Below are positions 1 through 8,171 of a stretch of 64,000 nucleotides of DNA, one piece after another. A program made the translations under genes and the position numbers. Numbering within the stretch: position 1 is the first letter of the stretch; every line of letters begins with the position of its first letter. Below the pieces are notes generated by a model. It was not told the origin of the DNA, ran no database searches, and saw nothing but the letters and a program-made list of their open reading frames with translations. Source of the stretch: Bacteroidetes bacterium UBA1935 (GTDB lineage Bacteria; Bacteroidota; Bacteroidia; Chitinophagales; Chitinophagaceae); the NCBI GenBank assembly GCA_002337045.1, contig DDFF01000007.1:248001-312000 (forward strand), given 5' to 3'.

Positions 1-483
1 CACTTCAAAACAGGTGACTTCAATGAGGTACTGCTGACAGACATGAACCTCGTACTGCTGAGCGATATGCTGGTGAAGGTAGATATGATGAGCATGGCAA
101 ACAGCCTTGAAGTACGAAGCCCGTTCCTTGATTATAAAGTAGTAGATTTTGCCTTCTCGCTACCTGTAGATTATAAGGTAGACGGAAGTATGAAGAAAAG
201 AATTGTACAGGATGCTTTCCGCAGTATGTTGCCTGAGGAAATATACAACCGTCCTAAACACGGTTTTGAAATACCTTTGCTCGATTGGTTCCGTAAAGAG
301 CTTTGGGGGCTGATAAATGATGATTTATTAAGCCGCTCTTTCGTTGAACAACAGGGCATCTTCAACCCTACTGCTATAGAACAACTGAAGAAAAAACTGC
401 ACTGCACAAACCCTGAAGACAGCCACGCTACGATATGGGCACTCATAGTGTTCCAATACTGGTGGAAAAAGTACTACAACTAA
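1..483 (+). CDS. asnB: Asparagine synthetase (glutamine-hydrolysing), C-terminal part
   Basis: The left window edge cuts this gene; 160 C-terminal codons are visible, reading in frame from base 1. The visible part belongs to the synthetase (ATP pyrophosphatase-like) domain that makes asparagine from aspartate with ATP. The segment VKVDMMSMANSLEVRSPFLD, where the active site continues after the PP-loop, is highly typical of AsnB enzymes, as is the KHGFEIPLLDWFR stretch further on. The N-terminal glutaminase domain lies outside the window. A glycosyltransferase and a sugar-nucleotide epimerase follow, so this is probably one of the AsnB-like amidotransferases often found in Bacteroidota exopolysaccharide clusters, where the true acceptor may be a sugar acid instead of aspartate. 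That last point is inference. Confidence 0.9.
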   Translation, partial: HFKTGDFNEVLLTDMNLVLLSDMLVKVDMMSMANSLEVRSPFLDYKVVDFAFSLPVDYKVDGSMKKRIVQDAFRSMLPEEIYNRPKHGFEIPLLDWFRKELWGLINDDLLSRSFVEQQGIFNPTAIEQLKKKLHCTNPEDSHATIWALIVFQYWWKKYYN

Positions 484-542
484 GTTTTATACTTTTATTA
501 CTTACAGATTTATCGTAATTTTAACCCCGTTATAAGCTATAC

Positions 543-1793
543 ATGCCACGGGTTTTAAGGATACTAAACAGGTTAATAATAGGCGGTCCCGCCATCAATG
601 CCACATACCTCACAAAGTATATGGCGCCTGAATTTGAGACCATGTTGGTAATTGGCGGTAAAGACGATCACGAGCAGGATGCCGATCATCTAAGTATGGA
701 TCTTGGCATCTCACCTGTAGAAGTACCTGAAATGAAGCGCAGCATCAGCCCTGTAGATGATGGTATTGCTTATAAAAAAATCAAAAGGCTTATAGAAAAA
801 TTTCGCCCTGATATTGTGCATACACATGCTGCAAAATCGGGTGTAATAGGCCGCCTGGCAGCAGATGCGTGCAATGTCCCTGTTATAGTGCATACATTTC
901 ACGGGCACGTATTTCACAGCTACTTCAACAGGTGGAAGACGAATACTTTCATTCAGATAGAACGCTACCTTGCCAAACGCTCAACAGGCATCATTGCCAT
1001 CAGCGAATTGCAGAAGAACGAGCTTACCAATATCTATAAAATATGCCCTGCTGAAAAAATGAAAATCATTCAGCTTGGCCTCGACCTTGATAAGTTTCAA
1101 CTACATCAGGATATTAAACGTGCCGAATTCCGTCAGAAATACAATCTGTTTGACGGTGATATTGCCATTGGTATCATTGGCCGTGTAGTACCTGTTAAGA
1201 ATCACAGCTTGTTTGTTGCAGCGGCTAAGAAAGTATTGGAACAAACATCTGCAAGAGTAAAGTTTGTAGTAATAGGCGATGGCGATATGCGCCAACAAAT
1301 GGAAGCTGAATTCAAAGAAGCTGGTATAGACTACGCATACTACCCCGAAAATCCGCGCGAAGCAACTGCTATCTGCACTTCATGGCAAACTGATATGGAT
1401 GTAGTGTTAGCAGGTTTGGACATCGTAGCACTTACATCTCACAACGAGGGTACACCTGTATCTCTGATAGAAGCACAGGCAGCATCCCGCCCTGTAGTAT
1501 CTACAAATGTTGGTGGCGTGGCCGATGTTGTGACTGATAATCTTTGCGGCTTTATTACAGAACCGAATGATGCCAACATTTTTGCAGAAGCATTGCTGCA
1601 ACTCATCAACAAGCCAGAAATGCGCACTTACTTTGGTACACAAGGCCGCAACTTTGTGCAAACCAAATTCTCTTATCAACGCCTTGTTGGCGATATGAGC
1701 GAATACTATTATTCGCTGCTCGATAAAAAAGGTGTAAACTACCGCGACCGTCTTGGCCGTCCTGTTCCGTCTTCTCTTGAAGATTCTATCTAA
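543..1793 (+). CDS. Glycosyltransferase family 4 (GT-B fold)
   Basis: A 416-residue cytosolic or membrane-associated glycosyltransferase that should transfer a sugar from a nucleotide sugar to a lipid-linked or polysaccharide acceptor. The N-terminal Rossmann half includes the DIVHTHAAKSGVIGRLAA stretch, typical of the GT4 acceptor domain. The C-terminal half carries GRVVPVKNH and the GT4 signature HNEGTPVSLIEAQA with the E-x7-E pair at Glu302 and Glu310. The length is normal for GT4. It lies 59 bp downstream of the asparagine synthetase on the same strand, probably in one polysaccharide transcription unit. Its stop codon overlaps the stop of the convergent epimerase by 4 bp. Donor and acceptor sugars cannot be read from the sequence. 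Confidence 0.88.
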   Translation: MPRVLRILNRLIIGGPAINATYLTKYMAPEFETMLVIGGKDDHEQDADHLSMDLGISPVEVPEMKRSISPVDDGIAYKKIKRLIEKFRPDIVHTHAAKSGVIGRLAADACNVPVIVHTFHGHVFHSYFNRWKTNTFIQIERYLAKRSTGIIAISELQKNELTNIYKICPAEKMKIIQLGLDLDKFQLHQDIKRAEFRQKYNLFDGDIAIGIIGRVVPVKNHSLFVAAAKKVLEQTSARVKFVVIGDGDMRQQMEAEFKEAGIDYAYYPENPREATAICTSWQTDMDVVLAGLDIVALTSHNEGTPVSLIEAQAASRPVVSTNVGGVADVVTDNLCGFITEPNDANIFAEALLQLINKPEMRTYFGTQGRNFVQTKFSYQRLVGDMSEYYYSLLDKKGVNYRDRLGRPVPSSLEDSI

Positions 1794-2773
1794 CTATACA
1801 TTTCTTTAAAGAAAGCTACAGTCTGTTTCAGGCCATCCATAAAGCGCTGTGTTGGCTCATACCCAAGCAATGTTCTCGCCTTAGAAATATCAGCCAGCGA
1901 ATTACGGATATCGCCTGCACGTTCTTCCCTGTATGTAGCTTCGTGTTGTATGCCCAGCATTTCGCGTATGGCAGTATACAGATAATTAACAGAGAAGTTT
2001 TCTCCAACAGCCACGTTGTATGCTTTGCCAAATGCATCAGGATTGTCGCATAACATACCACGTACATTTGCCTGCACTGCATTGTCTACAAATGTAAAGT
2101 CGCGCGTTTGCTCACCATCACCATTTATATATACAGGCGTCTGATTGATGATGCCACTTACAAACAAAGGTATTACAGCCGCATAAGGACCGTCAGGATC
2201 CTGACGAGGGCCAAATACGTTGAAGTACCTGAGTCCTACTATTTTCATGCCGTAGAGCTTTGCAAACACGTCTGCGTACAATTCATTGGTCTTTTTCGTT
2301 ACAGCGTACGGCGATAATGGGTTGCCTACTCTTTCTTCTACCTTTGGCAGGTTAGGCTCATCGCCATATACAGAAGATGATGAAGCATACACAAAAGACT
2401 TCACGCCTGCATCTTTGGCAGCAGTTATCATATTGATAAAACCGCTTACGTTCACCTCATTACTTGTTACAGGATCTTTTACTGAACGTGGAACAGAACC
2501 TAGCGCCGCTTGGTGCGTTACATAGTCTATACCCTCACAAGCTTTTTTACAGGTTTCATAGTCGCGGATATCGCCTTGCAGAAACTCAAAATTGCTATAG
2601 CCTGTAAACAGGTCTATATTCTTTTGAAAACCTGTAGCCAGATTATCCAGCACAAGCACCCTGCCTGCACCATTTTTCAGCAGGTACTCAGTAATGTGAG
2701 AACCTATGAAACCTGCGCCACCTGTTACCAGAAAGCTGCTACCCGATATATCTTTTGTATGAAACGCTGCCAT
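1790..2773 (-). CDS. NAD-dependent sugar-nucleotide epimerase (extended SDR)
   Basis: A 327-residue extended short-chain dehydrogenase/reductase. The NAD-binding glycine motif GGAGFIG is at residues 18-24, a serine cluster (SSSSVYG) near residue 131, and the catalytic Y-x3-K is at Tyr156 and Lys160 (SPYAVTK). RYFNVFGPRQDPDGPYAAVI and a QTRDFTFVDN-type segment are characteristic of UDP-N-acetylhexosamine/UDP-uronate 4-epimerases of the WbpP/TviC group. It probably supplies a UDP-sugar for the neighbouring glycosyltransferase. It is transcribed towards that gene and the two stop codons overlap by 4 bp. A TAAGTTTG -7 box lies at 2803-2810. UDP-GlcNAc/GlcNAcA 4-epimerase is the best guess; substrate specificity is inferred. 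Confidence 0.87.
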   Translation of the reverse strand: MAAFHTKDISGSSFLVTGGAGFIGSHITEYLLKNGAGRVLVLDNLATGFQKNIDLFTGYSNFEFLQGDIRDYETCKKACEGIDYVTHQAALGSVPRSVKDPVTSNEVNVSGFINMITAAKDAGVKSFVYASSSSVYGDEPNLPKVEERVGNPLSPYAVTKKTNELYADVFAKLYGMKIVGLRYFNVFGPRQDPDGPYAAVIPLFVSGIINQTPVYINGDGEQTRDFTFVDNAVQANVRGMLCDNPDAFGKAYNVAVGENFSVNYLYTAIREMLGIQHEATYREERAGDIRNSLADISKARTLLGYEPTQRFMDGLKQTVAFFKEMYS

Positions 2774-2802
2774 AATTAATAATGCCCCTTATACAGGCTG
2801 CG

Positions 2803-2810
2803 CAAACTTA
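2803..2810 (-). promoter_or_regulatory. -7 box of the epimerase gene
   Basis: TAAGTTTG on the minus strand fits the Bacteroidota -7 consensus TAnnTTTG and lies 30 bases upstream of the epimerase ATG. No clear TTG -33 element is seen at the usual distance. Confidence 0.5.
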
Positions 2811-2883
2811 TGGCAAATAACAGATATCTGAAAGGATTGGATGTGCTAATAACACATCGTTTACAAGACTTCTACAAACAAGA

Positions 2884-2903
2884 AAGCCCCGATATCGGGG
2901 CTT
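2884..2903 (-). terminator. Terminator after thx
   Basis: AAGCCCCGATATCGGGGCTT is a perfect 20-base palindrome 20 bases past the thx stop, followed on the minus strand by TTCTTG. It is a typical intrinsic terminator, though the T tract is short. Confidence 0.75.
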
Positions 2904-2923
2904 CAAATAATGTAACGTATCAA

Positions 2924-3040
2924 TTACGCTTTCTTGTCAGCACTAGCTGTAGTTTTCTTCGCGATTTTGGCAGGACGGTGTTTACCGAAGCTACCCATTG
3001 AAATTTTACCGCGTTTAGTGCGTTTATCGCCTCTACCCAT
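2924..3040 (-). CDS. thx: 30S ribosomal protein THX (bTHX)
   Basis: A 38-residue, strongly basic small-subunit ribosomal protein. The translation begins MGRGDKRTKRGKISMGSFGK and continues HRPAK, matching the known bTHX family of Bacteroidota and Thermus, which bind in a cavity at the top of the 30S head. It is followed by a Lys/Ala-rich tail. The gene lies directly downstream of HU on the same strand. The U tract of the HU terminator runs into a TATATTTG -7 box (3060-3067), so thx probably has its own promoter. A strong palindromic terminator follows. The gene is easily missed because of its length. Confidence 0.93.
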   Translation of the reverse strand: MGRGDKRTKRGKISMGSFGKHRPAKIAKKTTASADKKA

Positions 3041-3059
3041 GATTAAAAATTTTAGATTG

Positions 3060-3067
3060 CAAATATA
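3060..3067 (-). promoter_or_regulatory. -7 box of thx
   Basis: TATATTTG on the minus strand matches TAnnTTTG 20 bases upstream of the thx ATG. It directly adjoins the T tract of the upstream HU terminator. No good -33 element is visible. Confidence 0.55.
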
Positions 3068-3072
3068 AAAAA

Positions 3073-3100
3073 AAAGCAGGTAACTGTGCGTTCCTGCTTT
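3073..3100 (-). terminator. Intrinsic terminator of the HU gene
   Basis: AAAGCAGG and CCTGCTTT form an 8 bp stem with a 12-base loop, followed on the minus strand by a run of Ts. It lies 27 bases after the HU stop codon. Confidence 0.8.
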
Positions 3101-3126
3101 TATTCTCTTTTGTTTTACAAGATTGA

Positions 3127-3411
3127 CTATTTCTTGCCGCTTGCAATTTTAGTAGAGAATTCTTTACCAGCCTTGAACTTAGGCACTTTGCGAGCTTTGA
3201 TTTTGATTACTTCGCCAGTTTGAGGGTTGCGGCCATTACGTGCAGAACGCTCAGAAACTGAGAATGTACCAAAACCAACCAAAGTAACGCGGTCGCCTTT
3301 TTTCAGTGCGGCAACTACAGCGTTTGTGAAAGAATCCAATGCATCGTTAGCTTGAGTTTTAGTAACGCCTGCATCTTTGGCAATTTTGTCAATCAATTCA
3401 GCTTTGTTCAT
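3127..3411 (-). CDS. hup: DNA-binding protein HU
   Basis: A 94-residue HU/IHF family nucleoid protein that binds and bends DNA as a dimer. The sequence starts MNKAELIDKIAKDAGVTK and contains the HU signature GFGTFSVSERSARNGRNPQT, whose beta-arm reaches into the minor groove. The C-terminus is basic. The open frame extends 47 codons further upstream, but that extension is Cys-rich, unlike the family, and lies across a textbook promoter (TTTG-N19-TATATTTG), so the ATG at 3411 is the start. The gene forms a pair with ribosomal protein thx downstream. Confidence 0.96.
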   Translation of the reverse strand: MNKAELIDKIAKDAGVTKTQANDALDSFTNAVVAALKKGDRVTLVGFGTFSVSERSARNGRNPQTGEVIKIKARKVPKFKAGKEFSTKIASGKK

Positions 3412-3454
3412 TTGTTGTGTGTTTAGTCGTGAAATAAATAATTTCGAGGATAGG

Positions 3455-3485
3455 CAAATATACTCACCTTTAGTACACTTCCAAA
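3455..3485 (-). promoter_or_regulatory. HU promoter (TTTG-N19-TATATTTG)
   Basis: On the minus strand the -33 element TTTG (3482-3485) and the -7 element TATATTTG (3455-3462) are separated by exactly 19 bases. This is an ideal match to the Bacteroidota consensus and gives a leader of about 40 bases before the HU ATG. Confidence 0.85.
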
Positions 3486-3678
3486 TATCCCCAAAAAAAA
3501 TTCCTGACTTCAAAACCCTTGCCTGTAGCAGGTTTCCACAACTTATGCACATTTTTCGGGTGGTATTGCAAAATTAACATACCTCCAAACCCTTACCTGT
3601 ATTGATTTTCGTTATATTGGCAAGTTTTTTGCTTCACCTAAACCCTTGTTAACAAAGGCTTGTAAGGGATTTGTAAAA

Positions 3679-3984
3679 TCAGGAAATGATTTCCATCACC
3701 GTGCGGAATGCAATAAATTTATTACCAAATTTCGCGAAGCCTTTTTCACGCATTTGTGTTGCATGGTTTGAAATATATTGATTATATTCCTCTAAAGACT
3801 TGCAGAAATACTGTGCCGCATAGGTTGGCCCGTCTGTTTCATCCTGTTCCAGCAATCTGCACAATCTTGCATCTGTAAACAATCCTGTCTGCATCAAATC
3901 CGGGATATGTTCTCCCTTCATCCATTGTACCCACTCATCGTGTATACTGTGATCTATTTTTATTGTTACGTTGTAGATAATCAT
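3679..3984 (-). CDS. DUF4286 family protein
   Basis: A 101-residue protein without signal peptide or membrane segment. MIIYNVTIKIDHSIHDEWVQ at the start, then HIPDLMQTGLFTDARLCRLL and a Tyr-rich middle, match the DUF4286 family of Bacteroidota, small ferredoxin-fold-like (ABM-like) proteins of unknown function. It starts 11 bases after rsgA, so it is the last gene of an ABC permease-rsgA-DUF4286 operon. Co-transcription with a ribosome-assembly GTPase is the only functional hint. Confidence 0.8.
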   Translation of the reverse strand: MIIYNVTIKIDHSIHDEWVQWMKGEHIPDLMQTGLFTDARLCRLLEQDETDGPTYAAQYFCKSLEEYNQYISNHATQMREKGFAKFGNKFIAFRTVMEIIS

Positions 3985-3995
3985 CGGTTATTATT

Positions 3996-4931
3996 TTACC
4001 ACTTCTTTTCTATCGTGTCCATGATGGTCATGTAGCTGGCATATCTGTCTATACTGATAACAGATGCATTCACCGCTTCTTTCACAGCACAACCCGGCTC
4101 GTTTATATGAAGGCAGTTATTAAACCTACAATGCTGCATCACACGCCTCATTTCAGGAAAGTATTGTGCCAGCTCCTCTTTTTCAAAATCTATCAGTCCG
4201 AATTCTTTCACACCCGGTGTGTCTATTATCTTACCGCCGCCAGGCAGGTCAAACATTTCTGCAAATGTGGTAGTATGTTGCCCCTTACCGCTATAGCCCG
4301 ATACTTCTTGCGTGCGCAATTCAACACCGGGTATCAATTGGTTTATCAACGTGCTTTTGCCCACACCGGAATGCCCGCTGAATAGCGTTGTTTTATCTTT
4401 CAGCCTTTCCGCAAGTACCGCAACTGTTTCTGGTTGCAATGCCACTATCGGATATACCTCATAACCTGCATCTGTATATATATGCTGCCACAGTTCCAGT
4501 TGCTCTTTGTGTTTTTCTTTCAGCAGGTCTATTTTATTGATGACGAGTATTGCAGGTATATGATAAGCTTCTGCCGTTATCAGGAAGCGGTCTATAAAAC
4601 CGGGAGATGTTCTTGGCTCTGCAATAGTTGCCACAACCAAAGCAGCATCAAGATTGGCAGCTACAATATGTTTTTGATTTTTGTTGTGCGGAGATACACG
4701 CACTATATAATTATTGCGTTCGTCAATGGTTTTGATTGTCGCAATGTTTTCTTCTTTCTCTTCAATATCACAAATTACGGTATCGCCTACTGCTATCGGG
4801 TTGGTAGACGATATGTTCCCATCAATTTTCAACTTACCTTTTATACGCGCATTCCATATTTTACCATGCTCATCGCGCACTATGTACCAACTGCCTGTCG
4901 ACTTATATACCAGTCCTTTCAATTCACTCAT
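3996..4931 (-). CDS. rsgA: Ribosome small subunit-dependent GTPase A
   Basis: A 311-residue circularly permuted GTPase that acts in late 30S maturation. The order of motifs is diagnostic: an N-terminal OB fold, then G4 (NKIDLL), then G1 (GHSGVGKSTLIN), then G3 (DTPG), followed by a zinc-binding C-terminal domain with C-x4-C-x-H-x5-C (CRFNNCLHINEPGC). The full family length is present. It sits 18 bases behind the ABC permease and 11 bases ahead of the DUF4286 gene. Confidence 0.96.
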   Translation of the reverse strand: MSELKGLVYKSTGSWYIVRDEHGKIWNARIKGKLKIDGNISSTNPIAVGDTVICDIEEKEENIATIKTIDERNNYIVRVSPHNKNQKHIVAANLDAALVVATIAEPRTSPGFIDRFLITAEAYHIPAILVINKIDLLKEKHKEQLELWQHIYTDAGYEVYPIVALQPETVAVLAERLKDKTTLFSGHSGVGKSTLINQLIPGVELRTQEVSGYSGKGQHTTTFAEMFDLPGGGKIIDTPGVKEFGLIDFEKEELAQYFPEMRRVMQHCRFNNCLHINEPGCAVKEAVNASVISIDRYASYMTIMDTIEKKW

Positions 4932-4949
4932 GTTTATTTGCAGTTGCTT

Positions 4950-6194
4950 TTAGTCATGTCTTAATGCTTCAATAGGATCCAGCTTGGCGGCCTTAACTGC
5001 AGGATAAATACCCGATATAATACCCACCACAGCGCAAAGGCTTACCCCAACGCCTATCCACAACCATGGCACGATAAAACCTGTATGGAATACGAGGCTG
5101 AAAATATTGCCCACCAACATACCCAGTATTACACCTACCACACCACCACTCAGGCTTATCATAATAGACTCTGTAAGGAATTGCTGTTTGATGGTAGATG
5201 CCCTTGCTCCCAATGCTTTACTCACACCTATCTCCCTTGTACGCTCTGCAACAGATACCAACATGATATTCATCAAACCAACTACAGAACCTAATAGTGT
5301 AACAATACCTATTACCAGTGCAGCCCAACTAATATATTTAATACTATCCAGCACCATCTCTGCAAGGTTGTCGTTCTGCTCTACGGTGAAATCGTTACCT
5401 ACACCCACAGGTACTTTTCTTATTACCCTGAATAAACCCTCAGCTTCCTGTGCAGCTATATCTTTAGTATTGATGTCAGTAATCTTTACATTGATAACAT
5501 AGCGTTCATTATTACCGTAAGTAGCACGGCCGTTTGCCAATGGTATCAGCACAAGATTGTCGCTGTTCATTATCATGCTGCTACCCTTCGATGCAGCTAT
5601 ACCTGTTACTACGTATTTTATATCGCCCACCGTAACAGCTTTGCCAATGCAGTCCAGATAACTTCTGCCAAATAGCTTCTTGGCCATACCGTTACCCAGT
5701 ATGCATACATAAGATCCAAACTCTAATTCTGTATTGGAAAAATTCCTGCCTGCTTCCAGTTTTGTGTCAGATATATCCAGATAGTTTTCGTCAACACTCA
5801 TTACTGTAATGTTCGGATTGGTTTTGATGGATGCATACCTCACCGTAGCAATACTGCTGCCCGACATAGATACACCAACTTTTGCAGGGAAACGATAACG
5901 CTTTTTAAATGCTATAGCCTCTTCGTAACGTATATTTTTACCTTCATTGATGTTGACACTTATACCTCTGCCTCTACGTTTTTTCTTAACCACATCGCTG
6001 GTTATCTGAAAGCTATTTGCACCCATACTGCTGAAGTTGGAATACACACTTGCTTTCATCACCTCAATGGCTGTAAGGATGCCAACCAATGCCATAATAC
6101 CCAAGCCAATAATGGCTACGGTCAGCATTGTACGCAGGCGATTTGTTCTGATAGCCCTGAATGCCAGCGATAAGTTGAAAAATAATTGCATCAT
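4950..6194 (-). CDS. ABC transporter permease, MacB/FtsX type
   Basis: A 414-residue inner-membrane protein with an N-terminal transmembrane helix (about residues 20-40), a large periplasmic MacB-type core domain, and three C-terminal helices (from about 285) ending in LDPIEALRHD, the usual MacB/LolC end motif. EIGVSKALGARASTIKQQFL is the characteristic FtsX-domain cytoplasmic loop. Such permeases work with a separate LolD/MacB-type ATPase, mechanically driving lipoprotein, peptide or drug export. No ATPase gene is adjacent, so the partner must be encoded elsewhere. It heads an operon with rsgA and DUF4286. Confidence 0.88.
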   Translation of the reverse strand: MMQLFFNLSLAFRAIRTNRLRTMLTVAIIGLGIMALVGILTAIEVMKASVYSNFSSMGANSFQITSDVVKKKRRGRGISVNINEGKNIRYEEAIAFKKRYRFPAKVGVSMSGSSIATVRYASIKTNPNITVMSVDENYLDISDTKLEAGRNFSNTELEFGSYVCILGNGMAKKLFGRSYLDCIGKAVTVGDIKYVVTGIAASKGSSMIMNSDNLVLIPLANGRATYGNNERYVINVKITDINTKDIAAQEAEGLFRVIRKVPVGVGNDFTVEQNDNLAEMVLDSIKYISWAALVIGIVTLLGSVVGLMNIMLVSVAERTREIGVSKALGARASTIKQQFLTESIMISLSGGVVGVILGMLVGNIFSLVFHTGFIVPWLWIGVGVSLCAVVGIISGIYPAVKAAKLDPIEALRHD

Positions 6195-6233
6195 GGCAAT
6201 GCCAAAGTTAATGCCGGCATATCAAACTACCGC

Positions 6234-8084
6234 TTATTGTTTTGTAAAAGTCTGTGCAGTAGCTGTTTGGCCGTCAGCAGTTACAGCTTTCAGCACGTAG
6301 TTGCCTTTTGCCAATGCTGCTATACTGAATGTAATGCGGTTTGTTCCTTTCTTACATTTATAATCCAACAGCTTATCTACCAGTTTACCCTGCATATCAT
6401 ATATGGCAAAACTTACTGCTGCACTTTCCTGCAGTTCAAAGTCCATATTAACTATATCTAATGCAGGGTTAGGGAAAACCTCTGCTCTGCCGGCTGTACG
6501 TTCTTCATTTTTTATACCTAAAACCGGAGAGTTTAATTTCGCCATCCAGTTTCCGTAAGTGTTACCTACACGACCGAAGATGCCCTCTACCCATACTGAG
6601 CCTATATTGTTCCAGTCTACCTGTGCTCCCATGTAGTCTCCCCAACGTTGCTGCTTTCCTGTCAAAACTTTAATACTGCTAACACCAGACTTTACAACCG
6701 TCATTGGCGAATAGCTGCTACCATCAAACATAATGGCGCCAATACCAGGGAATGTATTCGGGCCTGTAAAATTGAATGATATTATAGATTGTCCTTTTGT
6801 CCATCCGGGGCTGGCATACGTCACATTCGGATAGCCAAAATCAAGTGTGTCAACTGACAATATTTGTGTACTGGCAATAGTTGGTGATGATGTATAATTT
6901 CTGATAATACCATGATATATACCAGACGCACCACTTACCGGCGCTACACAAGCACTTACAAATTGTATCTCATCATCATCTCTGTAAGCACCCAATACCC
7001 TACCGTCGTTTGTAGCTAATGTTGCAGAAGTATCCGGTTGGCGCCCATCAGGTGGCACACCATACTTGGTAGGCGATATCAAGACTTTAATATCCAGATT
7101 ATTATTACCACTGCTTATTACATCAGGCACTTTCACTAAGAATACGGTATCATTCTGTACATCAAAGTTTCTGTTCGACAAGAAGTACTGCTCTGGTCCT
7201 TTAAGGCCATTGCCACCCTTTACAGGATACAGGTTACGTATCTGGATACCATTAAAATTGATACCATCCCATATTTTATAACTCAGGTTTGTTGCACCAT
7301 TAAAACCATCATTCTTATTTATCTGGTAGATAACAGTTTCTTTAAAGCCTGCCTGCCAGCTGGTATTGTTACGTATCTTATTGCCTGTCAGGAAGAACTC
7401 GTCTTTGGTAATAGACACGCTAGGGAAATCGAACCAGGTTGTATCGGCTTTATAATCTCCGTAGAATTTGTAGAAATTCCATGCACCACCCGGATCATTC
7501 GTTTTAGAAAAGCCTACAACTATGTAGTTACTTTCATTAGTACTATTCAGCATTACAGCAATAAATTTATCTGCGTCCTGATCGTACATAACTTTAGGAT
7601 CGTACCTGTAATCGTTAATCCCTGACAGGTTTACAGCGCTTGAAAATGCTTTAAGTGCCTTTCTGTAAACCATCTTCCCGCTATCATCACTAGTTACAGC
7701 AATAAAGCTATTAACTACCGATACCAGCTTCTTACCCTTCGACATTGCCATATCGTTATCCGGAGGCGTACCTACCAACGAATCTGCAACATAGCCTCTG
7801 ATAACAACAGGTGCCGCAGCAGCAGTCGTTTTATTTGCACTTGCATTTACTCTTTTGTAAGGAAACATCTTGGACGACTCTTCCTTCGCCTTATACAATC
7901 TCTTCCTATCTGCATTGCCATCAGGCGATGGAGACTCCAGATTATACACAGCAGCGTTATACTTGTCTTCTACATCTTTCAGAACAACAGTACCACTCAA
8001 AGGTGCCGTATGTGTACTGACACGTGCATTTTGTCCGTAAGAAACACTACCACCTAACAGGCATATAAAAAGAAGCTTGCGCAT
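6234..8084 (-). CDS. Secreted protein with T9SS type A sorting domain
   Basis: A 616-residue exported protein of unknown function. A signal peptide (MRKLLFICLLGGSVSYGQ) is followed by a propeptide-like region and a large beta-rich domain with Trp and Asp/Asn-rich loops (for example DPGGAWNFYKFYGDYKADTT, DFPSVSITKDEFFLTGN), reminiscent of beta-propeller proteins. The last ~80 residues (from AEVFPNPALDIVNMDF to TFTKQ) form a T9SS type A C-terminal domain, which directs outer-membrane translocation and surface anchoring. I recognise no catalytic motif. It lies 39 bases ahead of the ABC permease and just behind the atpG terminator. Confidence 0.8.
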   Translation of the reverse strand: MRKLLFICLLGGSVSYGQNARVSTHTAPLSGTVVLKDVEDKYNAAVYNLESPSPDGNADRKRLYKAKEESSKMFPYKRVNASANKTTAAAAPVVIRGYVADSLVGTPPDNDMAMSKGKKLVSVVNSFIAVTSDDSGKMVYRKALKAFSSAVNLSGINDYRYDPKVMYDQDADKFIAVMLNSTNESNYIVVGFSKTNDPGGAWNFYKFYGDYKADTTWFDFPSVSITKDEFFLTGNKIRNNTSWQAGFKETVIYQINKNDGFNGATNLSYKIWDGINFNGIQIRNLYPVKGGNGLKGPEQYFLSNRNFDVQNDTVFLVKVPDVISSGNNNLDIKVLISPTKYGVPPDGRQPDTSATLATNDGRVLGAYRDDDEIQFVSACVAPVSGASGIYHGIIRNYTSSPTIASTQILSVDTLDFGYPNVTYASPGWTKGQSIISFNFTGPNTFPGIGAIMFDGSSYSPMTVVKSGVSSIKVLTGKQQRWGDYMGAQVDWNNIGSVWVEGIFGRVGNTYGNWMAKLNSPVLGIKNEERTAGRAEVFPNPALDIVNMDFELQESAAVSFAIYDMQGKLVDKLLDYKCKKGTNRITFSIAALAKGNYVLKAVTADGQTATAQTFTKQ

Positions 8085-8113
8085 AAGTTTTCAACTTTGC
8101 TTAAAAATACAAA

Positions 8114-8146
8114 AAAACCGCTGCGTATAAGCCACGCAGCGGTTTT
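8114..8146 (-). terminator. Intrinsic terminator of atpG
   Basis: AAAACCGCTGCGT and ACGCAGCGGTTTT form a 13 bp perfect stem with a 7-base loop, followed on the minus strand by Ts, 26 bases past the atpG stop. Confidence 0.88.
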
Positions 8147-8171
8147 GTATATAGTATTATTTTCTTCAGAA

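Noticed and set aside
1801..1814. Palindrome TTTCTTTAAAGAAA near the GT4/epimerase junction as terminator
   Set aside because: It is AT-only with no loop stability and lies in coding sequence; not a credible terminator.
3412..3552. 47-codon N-terminal extension of HU
   Set aside because: It crosses a perfect TTTG-N19-TATATTTG promoter and is absent from HU proteins.
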